Positions 43,978 to 52,618 of a DNA stretch of 64,000 nucleotides are shown here, piece by piece. The notes beneath the pieces were generated by a model. That model ran no database searches, was not told the DNA's origin, and worked only from the letters and a program-made list of their open reading frames with translations. The stretch comes from Roseibium porphyridii (GTDB lineage: Bacteria > Pseudomonadota > Alphaproteobacteria > Rhizobiales > Stappiaceae), in the NCBI RefSeq assembly GCF_026191725.2, contig NZ_CP120863.1, positions 3,576,001 to 3,640,000 of the forward strand. Direction: 5' to 3'. Made by a program: the position numbers and the translations under genes. The stretch's first letter is position 1, and every line of letters starts with the position of its first letter.

Positions 43978-46976
43978 GCCAGCCCTTCCGTACGGAAAAA
44001 GGCGGCCGGATCAACCGGACCGAACAATTGACCTTCACCTTTGACGGTGAGGAAATGCAGGGGCACCAGGGCGACACCCTGGCTTCGGCCCTTCTTGCCA
44101 ACGGCGTGCATCTGGTTGGCCGCTCCTTCAAGTACCATCGACCGCGCGGCATCGTGACGTCTGGATCAGAAGAACCGAATGCATTGGTCGGCATTTATCG
44201 GCACGGTGATCAGACGCCGAACCTGCGAGCAACACAGGTAGAACTCTATCAGGGTCTGGAGGCCATCTCTCAGAACCGGTTTCCTTCACTCGGCTTTGAC
44301 GTCGGAGCTGTAAACGACCTGCTATCGCCACTTTTCCCGGCGGGTTTCTACTACAAGACTTTCATGTGGCCGAAAGCCTTCTGGGATCGCGTCTATGAGC
44401 CGGTCATCCGCGCTGCCGCCGGTCTTGGAAAGCCACCCAAGACACCCGACCAGGACACCTATGGCAATATTTACGCCCATTGCGATGTCTTGATTGCTGG
44501 ATCTGGTCCTGCCGGTCTTGCCGCAGCTCTTGCAGCTTCAGAGACTGGCGCAAAGGTCATCCTCTGCGACGAACAATCTGAATTTGGCGGCTCGTTGCTC
44601 AGCGAAGTCAGTGCTAGCATCGACGGGAAAGACCCGTCGGAATGGATTGCAGAAACAATTGCCAAGCTTGGACAGATGGACAATGTCACTCTGCTTCCGC
44701 GCACGACGGCTTTCGGCTACTTCGCCCATAACTATATCGCCCTCGCAGAACGCGTGACGGAGCACCTGCCCGATCCCGATCCCAAGTTGCCACGCGAGCG
44801 CCTCTGGCAGGTACGTGCCAAGGAAGTGGTGATTGCCTCAGGCGCTATCGAACGTCCGATGATCTTTCCCGAAAATGATCGACCAGGCATCATGCTCGCG
44901 GAAGCCGGGCGGACCTACCTGAACCGATATGGTGTTAAGGTCGGACACAAGGTTCTGGTCGCTGCGGCTTGCGATACCGCCTGGCAAGCAGCGTTTGATC
45001 TCGCCGACCATGGCGTTGAAGTTGCCGGGATCGTGGACTTGCGGGAAACTCCGCCAGAAAACCTAATGGCGATTGCCAAAGCGCGCGGAATTCGTGTCGA
45101 GGCAGGATGCATGGTAACCGGCACGCTTGGCCGTAAGCGCATCAAGGCTGCATTGCTCGGACGCATGATGACGTCTGGAAATGTCGCCTCCGGCGGACAG
45201 ATTTCCTGTGACGCATTGCTGATGTCCGGCGGCTGGACACCAACCGTCAGTCTCTACTCCCAATCTCGCGGCAAGGTGGTCTGGGACGCAGACAAGGGAG
45301 CTTACGTTCCCGGGGCTTCAGTTCAACGAGAGCGCTCGGCAGGAGCGAGCAAGGGACTTTATGGTCTGCAGGCGGCGCTTGAAGACGGATATGCAGCCGG
45401 AGAAGACGCTGCCAAGGCTGCCATCGGGAAATCCAAGAAGGTCGCTCATGCGGCAGCTACCGGTGGGGAAGCCGGATCCGGCGGAACACTCGGAGCACTG
45501 CCACACGATCGAAATGCTTCTCGTGTCAAAGCGTTTGTCGACTATCAGAACGACGTCACGGCAAAGGACGTCAAGCTGGCCGTGCGCGAAGGCATGCAGT
45601 CCATCGAACACATCAAACGCTACACGACAACCGGTATGGCGACCGACCAAGGTCGGTTGTCCAACATGAATGCGTTGCAAATTGCATCAGATTCGCTGGA
45701 CAGGCCAGTGACGGATGTTGGTTTGACAACATTCCGCCTTCCGTACACACCGACGACGTTCGGCCTTTTTGCGGGCGTTGCCCGCGGTGACTTTTTCGAT
45801 CCGGTGCGCAAGACCCCCTCACACGATTGGGTTGTTGAGAATGGCGGCGTTTTTGAAGATGTCGGCCAGTGGAAACGCACCTGGTACTTCCCAAAGAACG
45901 GAGAAGACATGCACGCAGCCGTCGCGCGTGAATGCAAAACGGTTCGCGAAAGCGTTGGCCTCTTTGATGCCTCAACGCTCGGCAAAATTGAAGTGGTCGG
46001 CCCGGATGCCGCCGAGTTCCTAGAGCGGATGTACACCAACCCTTGGAAAAAACTAGCGCCGGGGCGTTGTCGCTATGGTCTGTTGTTGAATGATGCCGGT
46101 TTCATAACAGATGACGGTGTCATCGGTCGCCTGGCGGAAGATCGTTTTCACGTCACCACCACGACAGGCGGCGCGCCAAGCGTGTTTGCCACAATGGAGG
46201 ATTATCTGCAGACCGAGTGGCCGGAACTGGATGTTTGGATCACCTCCACCACTGAGCAATACGCTGTTGCAGCAGTTCAGGGACCAAAGGCGCGCGACGT
46301 CCTGGCGCCTTTTGTTGAAGGTGTGGACCTTTCTGCAGACGCCCTGCCTCATATGAGCGTTAAAGAGGCGACATTCTGCGGTGTTCCTTGTCGTTTGTTC
46401 CGCATCTCGTTCACCGGAGAACTCGGCTTTGAAATCAACGTCTCTCGACGCCATGGCAAAATGATGTGGGAAACGCTGGCCAAGGAAATCGAGAAGTTTG
46501 GCGGCACGGCATACGGAACCGAAAGCATGCACGTTCTTCGTGCAGAAAAGGGGTACATCATCGTCGGCCAGGACACAGACGGTACCGTGACACCACAAGA
46601 TGCCGGAATGAGCTGGGCAATAGGCAAGAAGAAAGCAGACTTCGTCGGCAAGCGCGGACTGGATAGACCAGACCTTGTTGCAGACAACCGCAAGCAGTTT
46701 GTCGGCCTGTTGACCAAGGACCCCAAAGTCCAGTTGGAAGAAGGGGCTCAAATTACGACGGCCGAGAACCCGGCAATCGGGACACCAGCCGAGGGCCACG
46801 TAACCTCCTCCTATTTCAGTCCTGCGCTCGACAGAAGCATTGCACTTGCGATCGTAAAAAATGGCCATTCGCTCGAAGGCAAAACCCTCTATGTGCCCAT
46901 GCCAGATGGCAGCATACCGGTAGAAGTCACCGGACCGGTGTTCTATGACAAGGAAGGAGCACGGCTCAATGTCTGA
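43974..46976 (+). CDS. soxA: Sarcosine oxidase alpha subunit
   Basis: The 1000-residue large subunit binds NAD+ and tetrahydrofolate. The order is an N-terminal 2Fe-2S-ferredoxin-like fold without the cluster cysteines (MQGHQGDTLASALLANGVHLVGRSFKYHRPRG), then an FAD/NAD-binding oxidoreductase part with GSGPAGLAAALAASETG. A helical linker follows, and a C-terminal GcvT-like folate domain from about residue 610 (VGLFDASTLGKIEVVGPDAAEFLERMYTN, FTGELGFEINV). The folate domain traps the methyl-derived formaldehyde as 5,10-methylene-THF. Length is normal for the family. Confidence 0.96.
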   Translation: MSQPFRTEKGGRINRTEQLTFTFDGEEMQGHQGDTLASALLANGVHLVGRSFKYHRPRGIVTSGSEEPNALVGIYRHGDQTPNLRATQVELYQGLEAISQNRFPSLGFDVGAVNDLLSPLFPAGFYYKTFMWPKAFWDRVYEPVIRAAAGLGKPPKTPDQDTYGNIYAHCDVLIAGSGPAGLAAALAASETGAKVILCDEQSEFGGSLLSEVSASIDGKDPSEWIAETIAKLGQMDNVTLLPRTTAFGYFAHNYIALAERVTEHLPDPDPKLPRERLWQVRAKEVVIASGAIERPMIFPENDRPGIMLAEAGRTYLNRYGVKVGHKVLVAAACDTAWQAAFDLADHGVEVAGIVDLRETPPENLMAIAKARGIRVEAGCMVTGTLGRKRIKAALLGRMMTSGNVASGGQISCDALLMSGGWTPTVSLYSQSRGKVVWDADKGAYVPGASVQRERSAGASKGLYGLQAALEDGYAAGEDAAKAAIGKSKKVAHAAATGGEAGSGGTLGALPHDRNASRVKAFVDYQNDVTAKDVKLAVREGMQSIEHIKRYTTTGMATDQGRLSNMNALQIASDSLDRPVTDVGLTTFRLPYTPTTFGLFAGVARGDFFDPVRKTPSHDWVVENGGVFEDVGQWKRTWYFPKNGEDMHAAVARECKTVRESVGLFDASTLGKIEVVGPDAAEFLERMYTNPWKKLAPGRCRYGLLLNDAGFITDDGVIGRLAEDRFHVTTTTGGAPSVFATMEDYLQTEWPELDVWITSTTEQYAVAAVQGPKARDVLAPFVEGVDLSADALPHMSVKEATFCGVPCRLFRISFTGELGFEINVSRRHGKMMWETLAKEIEKFGGTAYGTESMHVLRAEKGYIIVGQDTDGTVTPQDAGMSWAIGKKKADFVGKRGLDRPDLVADNRKQFVGLLTKDPKVQLEEGAQITTAENPAIGTPAEGHVTSSYFSPALDRSIALAIVKNGHSLEGKTLYVPMPDGSIPVEVTGPVFYDKEGARLNV

Positions 46977-47544
46977 CCTCATGGCAAGCGACCTCATCAC
47001 GCCGGACGCCGGAGAAGCTCCCCTGCTGAGCACAAATGAGGTTTCAATTCTTAAGGTGGTTCCGCTTACCCGATTGTCGCTGCGTTTGCGCGAAGCGTCG
47101 CAAAAGGCCGCCGGATCCGCCTTTGGCGTTGACCTTCCGGTCGAGCCATTGAGTTCCGCGACCGCTCACAAACGCGCCGCCCTTTGGATGGGCCCGGATG
47201 AATGGACACTACTTGCACCGGAAAGTACTTCTCAGTCCGTCTTCTCCGACTTCGACGAACAACTCGGAGCTCAACCACACTCGCTCGTCGATGTTTCTGA
47301 ACGCTCCGAGGCAATAATCGTGAGCGGACAAAAGGCTGCATGGTTGTTGAACACGGGGATCTTCATTGATTTTTCGATCGAAGAATTTCCTGTCGGAACG
47401 GTGTCCAGGACGATTTTTCACAAGTCTCCGGTGATGGTATGGCGCACTGGTGAAGAAGCGTTTGTCGTCGAGGCCTGGGTATCATTCATGGACTATGTGT
47501 CCGGACTGCTAGTGCAATCGGCTTCCGAGTTGAGTGCAGCCTGA
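46969..47544 (+). CDS. soxG: Sarcosine oxidase gamma subunit
   Basis: The 191-residue gamma subunit completes the heterotetramer and is the least conserved one. It resembles the GcvT/YgfZ fold: LRLREASQKAAGSAFGVDLP, ALWMGPDEWTLLAPE, SLVDVSERSEAIIVSGQKA and AFVVEAWVSFMDYV. The start MSDLMASDL at 46969 is chosen because AAGGAAGGAG lies nine bases upstream; it overlaps the end of soxA. No glyA or folD follows directly, unlike in some other sox operons. Confidence 0.92.
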   Translation: MSDLMASDLITPDAGEAPLLSTNEVSILKVVPLTRLSLRLREASQKAAGSAFGVDLPVEPLSSATAHKRAALWMGPDEWTLLAPESTSQSVFSDFDEQLGAQPHSLVDVSERSEAIIVSGQKAAWLLNTGIFIDFSIEEFPVGTVSRTIFHKSPVMVWRTGEEAFVVEAWVSFMDYVSGLLVQSASELSAA

Positions 47545-47663
47545 ATACGTTTCTTGCTATGAGCTCTCTGTAATCGCGGGTCCGCTCGCGAGAACAAGCC
47601 TATTTTACTGATTTCCCTGCCTAAGCACTTGCAAAAGAGAACAAAACCCAGCCAATTGCTGAG

Positions 47664-48401
47664 ATGTTGAAAATCGGTTCCTACAACATTCAAAAAGCAA
47701 TTGGCGTGGATGCGCGGCGAAGACCGGACCGGACACTCAAAGTTATCCGAGAACTGGACTGCGATATTCTAGCGCTTCAGGAAGCCGACAAACGTTTCGG
47801 ACCAAGAGAGAGCACCCTGGACAGGAACAGCATAGTAGCGGAAACCGACTATCGCCCTGTTCCATTTGGGACCAGCGAGAAGAGCCTCGGCTGGCATGGA
47901 AACGCGATCCTCGTTCGCAAGGATATAAGTGTCTTAAGCTATCAAAGGATCGACCTGCCGAAACTTGAACCTCGAGGTGCTGTCACTGCCGACCTGATGG
48001 TGGCTGACAAAAAGATTCGGATCGCAGCAATGCATCTCAGTCTTGTCGGGCATTTCCGAAAGAAACAGATTACCTCGCTCATGCATCAACTGCACGAGCA
48101 CTTGGACTACTTGCCCACGGTGCTGATCGGTGACCTGAACGAATGGCGTGACACCGCCGGAAGTATCAAGTTGTTCGAGAAACACTACGAAGTGACAACA
48201 CCTGGAAGAAGCTTTCCTAGCCCAATGCCCGTCGGTAGCCTGGATCGGATTATCACGAGCCCGGAATTCACCGTTACGCAAGCAGGTGTTCACAAATCCA
48301 AGACAGCCCGTGTCGCATCCGACCACTTGCCCGTTTGGGCCAATCTCACGCTGGAGCCCGCAGCTCACCTGTCAAAAGGTCTTGAGACCCCTTCGGAATG
48401 A
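47664..48401 (+). CDS. Endonuclease/exonuclease/phosphatase (EEP) family hydrolase
   Basis: A 245-residue metal-dependent hydrolase of the DNase I-like fold. Motifs in order: GSYNIQKAIG (Asn metal ligand), ALQEADKRFG (Glu), MHLSLVGHF (catalytic His), GDLNEWRD (Asp/Asn), SLDRIITSPEF and ASDHLPVWANL (SDH). All catalytic residues are present. No signal peptide is seen, so it is cytosolic. Substrates of this subgroup range from phosphodiesters to inositol or sphingolipid phosphates; none can be assigned. It may be paired with the convergent PiT gene only by chance. Confidence 0.85.
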   Translation: MLKIGSYNIQKAIGVDARRRPDRTLKVIRELDCDILALQEADKRFGPRESTLDRNSIVAETDYRPVPFGTSEKSLGWHGNAILVRKDISVLSYQRIDLPKLEPRGAVTADLMVADKKIRIAAMHLSLVGHFRKKQITSLMHQLHEHLDYLPTVLIGDLNEWRDTAGSIKLFEKHYEVTTPGRSFPSPMPVGSLDRIITSPEFTVTQAGVHKSKTARVASDHLPVWANLTLEPAAHLSKGLETPSE

Positions 48402-48417
48402 CAGCCCAGCCAGATCA

Positions 48418-49938
48418 TCAAGATATGATCAGTTTCAGAAATCCAAAAAGAGCTGCTGCCAACATTGCGGCCGCCGGTACCGTCACGGTCCAGGCCGCAA
48501 CAATCGTCATCAGATTCGCCCGACGAACCAGAAGGCGTCGCTGACGCTCTTCCCTATTCTGAAGCTGATTTCGCGGTTTCATGATGCCGTCATCGGCAAC
48601 ATAGCGGTTTCGGTACCATTCTCGGTAAAACCCGACGCCGAACACAGCACCAACGGCAATATGAGTGGAAGACACCGGCAGGCCGAATGCGGACGCCGCC
48701 AACACAGTTGCTGCGGTTGCCAAGGTTACGCAAAAGGCCCTGATCGGGCTGAGTTTTGTGATCTTTTTGCCGACGACAGTAACTAGCCTTCGCCCAAAAA
48801 GAAGCAGTCCCGCCGAGATACCGAACGCACCGACTGCACTCACCCATATCGGGATCACGGGGTTCAATGTTCCCATGAACCAGAAGCTTAAATCGGTAAA
48901 CTCATTTGATTGGCTAAGAACGATCGCCGCAAGCGGACCGATTGCATTTGCAACATCATTGGCGCCATGAGCAAAGGACAAGAGTGCAGCGGTTACCATC
49001 AGTGGAATCGCAAAAAGCCCTTTGAGAGCGCTTGCCCCGCTGTGGGCGTATGCCTCCTTGCTCGCCGTTTGAGAAAAGACAACGGCCTTGTAGATGCGCC
49101 AGACAAGCAAGCCGGTGGAAATTGGTAGAATGATCGTGAGCCACACAGGCAAATCAAACAAGCGGCCAGACACTTTCAGCACCAGATAGGCGCAAAAGGT
49201 CGCTCCCATAGCTCCCAACAGCATCGGCAACCAAAACCTGGCCGCTTCTATACGATCCTTGGAATAAACCACTCGTGCGTTGATGAATGCCATCAGTCCG
49301 GCGCCAATCAGTCCCCCAAGCACCGGTGAGAATATCCAGGTAACCGCAATCGTCGAAACCGTGGTCCAGTTGATCGCCGAAAATCCACTTGCCGCAATAC
49401 CTGCGCCAACAATGCCTCCGATAATCGAATGCGTCGTTGAAACCGGCGCTCCGATTAACGTCGCAAAATTGATCCACAACGCAGCGGCGGCCATCGCAGT
49501 CAACATTGCCTTCATAAAATCGAGGTTGTCCGCGACATCGTTCGGACTGAGTATCTCGCTTGAAACCGTCGACATGACTTCGTTGCCCGCAAGCAAGGCC
49601 CCTGCACTTTCACAAATCGCAGCAATGATCAGTGCGCCCGTCAAGCTGACGACACGCGCACCGACGGCTGGACCGACATTGTTAGCAACGTCATTCGCAC
49701 CGATGTTCAAGGCCATGTAGCCGCCAATTGCGCTGGCGGCGACAAGAATGAAGACATCGGAATATGTTGCGGAAATGACTTGTGTACCGGCTACGGCAGC
49801 GCAGAGAGCCACGAAGACAATTGCCAGCCCTGGACCACTTAGCCGGCGCCCCATGGCTTCAGCCGCATCTCCGACGAATCCCAATCTGTCGAGATCCTTG
49901 TCGAGTGCTTTCTGTCTGGCATCCTTGCGTGTCAGCAA
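48418..49938 (-). CDS. pit: Inorganic phosphate transporter, PiT family
   Basis: Low-affinity phosphate:H+ (or Na+) symporter in the inner membrane, 506 residues, with about ten to twelve helices. The PiT signature occurs twice: GANDVANNVGPAVGA in the N-terminal half and GANDVANAIGPLAAI in the C-terminal half. Each is followed by a TTHS/STH segment (GAPVSTTHSIIGG, GLPVSSTHIAVGA). The N-terminal hydrophilic tail TRKDARQKALDKDLDRLG is common in alphaproteobacterial PiT proteins and supports the TTG start at 49938, with AGGA nine bases upstream. No phoU or pap31-like regulator lies next to it. Confidence 0.93.
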   Translation of the reverse strand: MLTRKDARQKALDKDLDRLGFVGDAAEAMGRRLSGPGLAIVFVALCAAVAGTQVISATYSDVFILVAASAIGGYMALNIGANDVANNVGPAVGARVVSLTGALIIAAICESAGALLAGNEVMSTVSSEILSPNDVADNLDFMKAMLTAMAAAALWINFATLIGAPVSTTHSIIGGIVGAGIAASGFSAINWTTVSTIAVTWIFSPVLGGLIGAGLMAFINARVVYSKDRIEAARFWLPMLLGAMGATFCAYLVLKVSGRLFDLPVWLTIILPISTGLLVWRIYKAVVFSQTASKEAYAHSGASALKGLFAIPLMVTAALLSFAHGANDVANAIGPLAAIVLSQSNEFTDLSFWFMGTLNPVIPIWVSAVGAFGISAGLLLFGRRLVTVVGKKITKLSPIRAFCVTLATAATVLAASAFGLPVSSTHIAVGAVFGVGFYREWYRNRYVADDGIMKPRNQLQNREERQRRLLVRRANLMTIVAAWTVTVPAAAMLAAALFGFLKLIIS

Positions 49939-50086
49939 CTAGCGTAATCCTGATGCGCCGATGTGCGCAAATAGCGCGAGCAACGGCGACGATTTTTGAT
50001 TGGCGGGTCTTCTGCCGTATTATCAATGACCCGCATTTTCAGACCAAACTGGAGCTAAACCTGAAACAGTTTGTCTAATGTTAGGT

Positions 50087-50572
50087 TCAGGTAATTTCGG
50101 ACCTGTGACGACGCAGAAAACGCCGCAGTGAGGCTTCATCGGCGAGTTTCATGGCTTCGGAAACCGGGGACCAGACACATTTTCTTTGTCCGATTTCAGG
50201 AAAATCCTGAAGCTGTTTTTCGAATCGCACTTTGAAAACCAACACTTTGGTGCGGATTTTCAAACCGCTCGCCAAGCCTTTGAACGAGCGAAAACTTCCC
50301 AGCGGTCTTGTTTCAGCCGAACCCATGACACCCGCTTCTTCATAAGCTTCAATGCTCGCGGTTTCACTGGCGGATTTGTCGGTTTCCGGCCAACCCTTGG
50401 GCAAGATCATGCGCCCAGTATCTCTTGTGGACACCAACAGGATTTCAGGTTCACTTTCTCCCGGTCGGACGCACAGCGCAGCAATCTGCAGACGGGCTGG
50501 TTTGAAAAACAAACCTGCCAGACCCTGCAACCAGGACGAATCCTGAGTCGAAATTGCTTTGGCGTCCGCCAT
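50087..50572 (-). CDS. Nudix hydrolase (DIPP-like)
   Basis: A 161-residue pyrophosphohydrolase resembling the group that hydrolyses diadenosine polyphosphates or diphosphoinositol phosphates. The Nudix region is ILPKGWPETDKSASETASIE followed by AYEEAGV. The metal-binding EE pair and the Glu before it are kept, but the usual Arg of REUXEE is Ile here and the first Glu is Lys. The Lys is common in this subgroup; the Ile is not. ATG 50572 is preferred to a GTG two codons upstream. It lies alone between the PiT and nitrilase genes. Confidence 0.85.
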   Translation of the reverse strand: MADAKAISTQDSSWLQGLAGLFFKPARLQIAALCVRPGESEPEILLVSTRDTGRMILPKGWPETDKSASETASIEAYEEAGVMGSAETRPLGSFRSFKGLASGLKIRTKVLVFKVRFEKQLQDFPEIGQRKCVWSPVSEAMKLADEASLRRFLRRHRSEIT

Positions 50573-50687
50573 CTCCACACCTAATCTCTTGATTGCGCGC
50601 TATATAGAGATTTCCGCTGCGTCCGTCCAGACAAAAGTGCACTTGGTGCGCGTGTTCCGGGGGATAAGATTTGCCTGCACTTCTTTG

Positions 50688-51575
50688 TCAGGTTGTTGTT
50701 TTTACATGATCTGCAGTCCAATTTCCTGGCCACACTTCAGCCTGTCCGGACCTCAGGTTGCGCAGCTGCTCTAACGGTGCATCTACGATCAGGAACGGCT
50801 CGCTTTTATCCATGCCGTCGGTGGCCGGTGTTTCGGCACCTATGCCCGTAAATCCAAATTCTTCTTCACACGGCAAGTAGAGAGCAGCGCCGGAGACATT
50901 GGTTTCGTTTTGCGTGGTCCCATCTGAACGACCAACAGTACCGCACACCGCGATCGCGCACATAAGTTCCACCGCTCTCGCCCTGGCGCACCCAAAGACA
51001 CGGTGATAGCCGGACAGCTTTTCAGTCATGGAAGGAACCAGGACCAGATCTGGATTGTGCTTTGCAAGCAGGCAGCTCAGTGCCGGCATTTCAATGTCCA
51101 AACAGATCAGGACCGCAATCTTTATGCCACTAAGCTCAAAAATCTTGAGTTCGCTGCCTGGAACCAATTGCCAGGTGTCCGGGCTTTGCTCAAAAGGCGT
51201 CAGGCTCAATTTGTCCTGATGTTGCACCTTTCCATCGGGCGATAGCAGGAATGCAGTGTTTGTCAGCCCGGATGGTGTCGCGACTGGCATGGTTCCGGCA
51301 AGAAGCGAAAGGTTATGTTTCTTGGCAAGTGCCGACAAGTAAGGCAGCAACTCCCTTCCAACCGACGCAAGAAATGCCAATTCCCCTCTAGGCTCCAGCC
51401 CGTCAGGTTTGAAGGCAAGACAGCATTCAATGACATATTCAGGCATCATCAGAATACCAGCGCCGGCATTCGCTGCGCGCGCCACGCCTTCTTCGATCAT
51501 TGAAGCGAATTCTTCAACAGACCTTGGTGCCCGACTCAGATTGAAAGACCACAGCGCGATAGAAAGATGTGTCAT
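50688..51575 (-). CDS. Carbon-nitrogen (nitrilase-superfamily) hydrolase
   Basis: A 295-residue amidase-type enzyme with the complete Glu-Lys-Cys triad: Glu46 in LMMPEYV, Lys122 in HQDKLSLTPFE and Cys158 in VLICLDIEMP. The family dimer fold is expected. The sequence after the nucleophile (RARAVELMCAIAVCGTVG) is common in uncharacterised bacterial members. The substrate may be an omega-amide or carbamoyl compound, which cannot be decided. ATG 51575 has CAGGG upstream. Confidence 0.88.
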   Translation of the reverse strand: MTHLSIALWSFNLSRAPRSVEEFASMIEEGVARAANAGAGILMMPEYVIECCLAFKPDGLEPRGELAFLASVGRELLPYLSALAKKHNLSLLAGTMPVATPSGLTNTAFLLSPDGKVQHQDKLSLTPFEQSPDTWQLVPGSELKIFELSGIKIAVLICLDIEMPALSCLLAKHNPDLVLVPSMTEKLSGYHRVFGCARARAVELMCAIAVCGTVGRSDGTTQNETNVSGAALYLPCEEEFGFTGIGAETPATDGMDKSEPFLIVDAPLEQLRNLRSGQAEVWPGNWTADHVKTTT

Positions 51576-51658
51576 GGCACCCTGAAAGATGACTACCGAA
51601 AACCTTACTTAGTAATCCAGGCGCTATTGTATCAAGACAGAAAAATGAGGTGTTGGTT

Positions 51659-51850
51659 TCAGTCTATAAACAATCCAACGAAAGCTGCGAGAAAAACAAG
51701 GAAGCCAGTCCCTATCATGGCCCCTTTGGGCTCCCCCGGCAGCTCTGTGAGTTTGGCTGATTTTCGCACTTCGCGGATCCCTTTCAGGGCGCGTGTCGTT
51801 CGCTGGTCAATTTCCGCAAAATACGGCGAAAGCTCATTCTGAGCGCGCAT
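51659..51850 (-). CDS. Small single-pass membrane protein, unknown
   Basis: A 63-codon frame with a good GAGG site seven bases before the ATG. The N-terminal two thirds are hydrophilic and helical with many charged residues (ALKGIREVRKSAKL). The end is a transmembrane helix AMIGTGFLVFLAAFVGLFID. This resembles a tail-anchored small protein. I do not recognise a family. It lies between the nitrilase and LysE genes, transcribed towards the former. It is plausible but short, so certainty is moderate. Confidence 0.5.
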   Translation of the reverse strand: MRAQNELSPYFAEIDQRTTRALKGIREVRKSAKLTELPGEPKGAMIGTGFLVFLAAFVGLFID

Positions 51851-51990
51851 GCCTGATCCTCACGATTCCTTCGTGTGATCCAACATAAAGCAGCGGCGTT
51901 AGAGCTTGGTTAATACGACCTTTCCGCGGGAGGTGGTGAATACAATAAGACCTGATAGGATCCAAACATCACTCGCAGGGACAAACACGC

Positions 51991-52617
51991 ATGATTGAAC
52001 CAACTGTATTGCTAACGTATGTGATCATCGTTCTGGGATTTGTTTTCATACCGGGACCTGCAACACTGCTTACGGTTACGCGCGCAACAAGTTCAGGTGC
52101 AAAGGCCGGAATTGCGACCGGTGCCGGAATAGCCGTCGGAGATGTGATTCATACACTTTTGGCGGTTCTTGGCCTTTCGGCGATCATTGCGACATCTGCG
52201 GTTCTATTCAACGTGATCAAATATCTTGGTGCCGCCTACTTGATCTATTTGGGCGTTAAAGCGCTCCTGGCGCAGTCCAGCAACCTAGCTGGCATCAAAA
52301 TTCCTCCCGTTACGCCTGGCACTGCATTCAAACAAGCTGTCTACGCTGAGCTGCTCAATCCGAAAACAGCATTGTTTTTCCTCTCGTTTCTGCCTCAGTT
52401 CGTGCAACCCGAAAACGGAATGGTCTTTCTCCAACTGATCATTCTCGGTTTGATCTTCGTTGCACTTGGCCTGATCAGCACAGTCGTTTTTGCTGTTAGC
52501 GCAGGTGCACTTGGAGACTACCTGAGAAAGAATCCAGCAGTTGTGAAATGGCAGAACAAGGTCGTCGGATTGATATTCGTCTCGTTGGGAGTTCGCCTGG
52601 CGCTTCAGGAAAAATAA
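51991..52617 (+). CDS. LysE/RhtB-family amino acid exporter
   Basis: A 208-residue inner-membrane exporter with six helices. Typical signatures are FVFIPGPATLLTVTRATSSGAKAGIATGAGIAVGD, a YLGAAYLIYLGVKAL helix and the ELLNPKTALFFLSFLPQFV motif. Relatives export threonine, homoserine, lysine or other small amino compounds; the cargo here is not known. ATG 51991 has CAGGGACA upstream. The stop almost touches the converging recJ gene. Confidence 0.9.
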   Translation: MIEPTVLLTYVIIVLGFVFIPGPATLLTVTRATSSGAKAGIATGAGIAVGDVIHTLLAVLGLSAIIATSAVLFNVIKYLGAAYLIYLGVKALLAQSSNLAGIKIPPVTPGTAFKQAVYAELLNPKTALFFLSFLPQFVQPENGMVFLQLIILGLIFVALGLISTVVFAVSAGALGDYLRKNPAVVKWQNKVVGLIFVSLGVRLALQEK

Positions 52618-52618
52618 A

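Noticed and set aside
46053..47033. Minus-strand open frame of 326 codons across soxA and soxG
   Set aside because: Antisense to the conserved folate-binding domain of soxA; no family resemblance.
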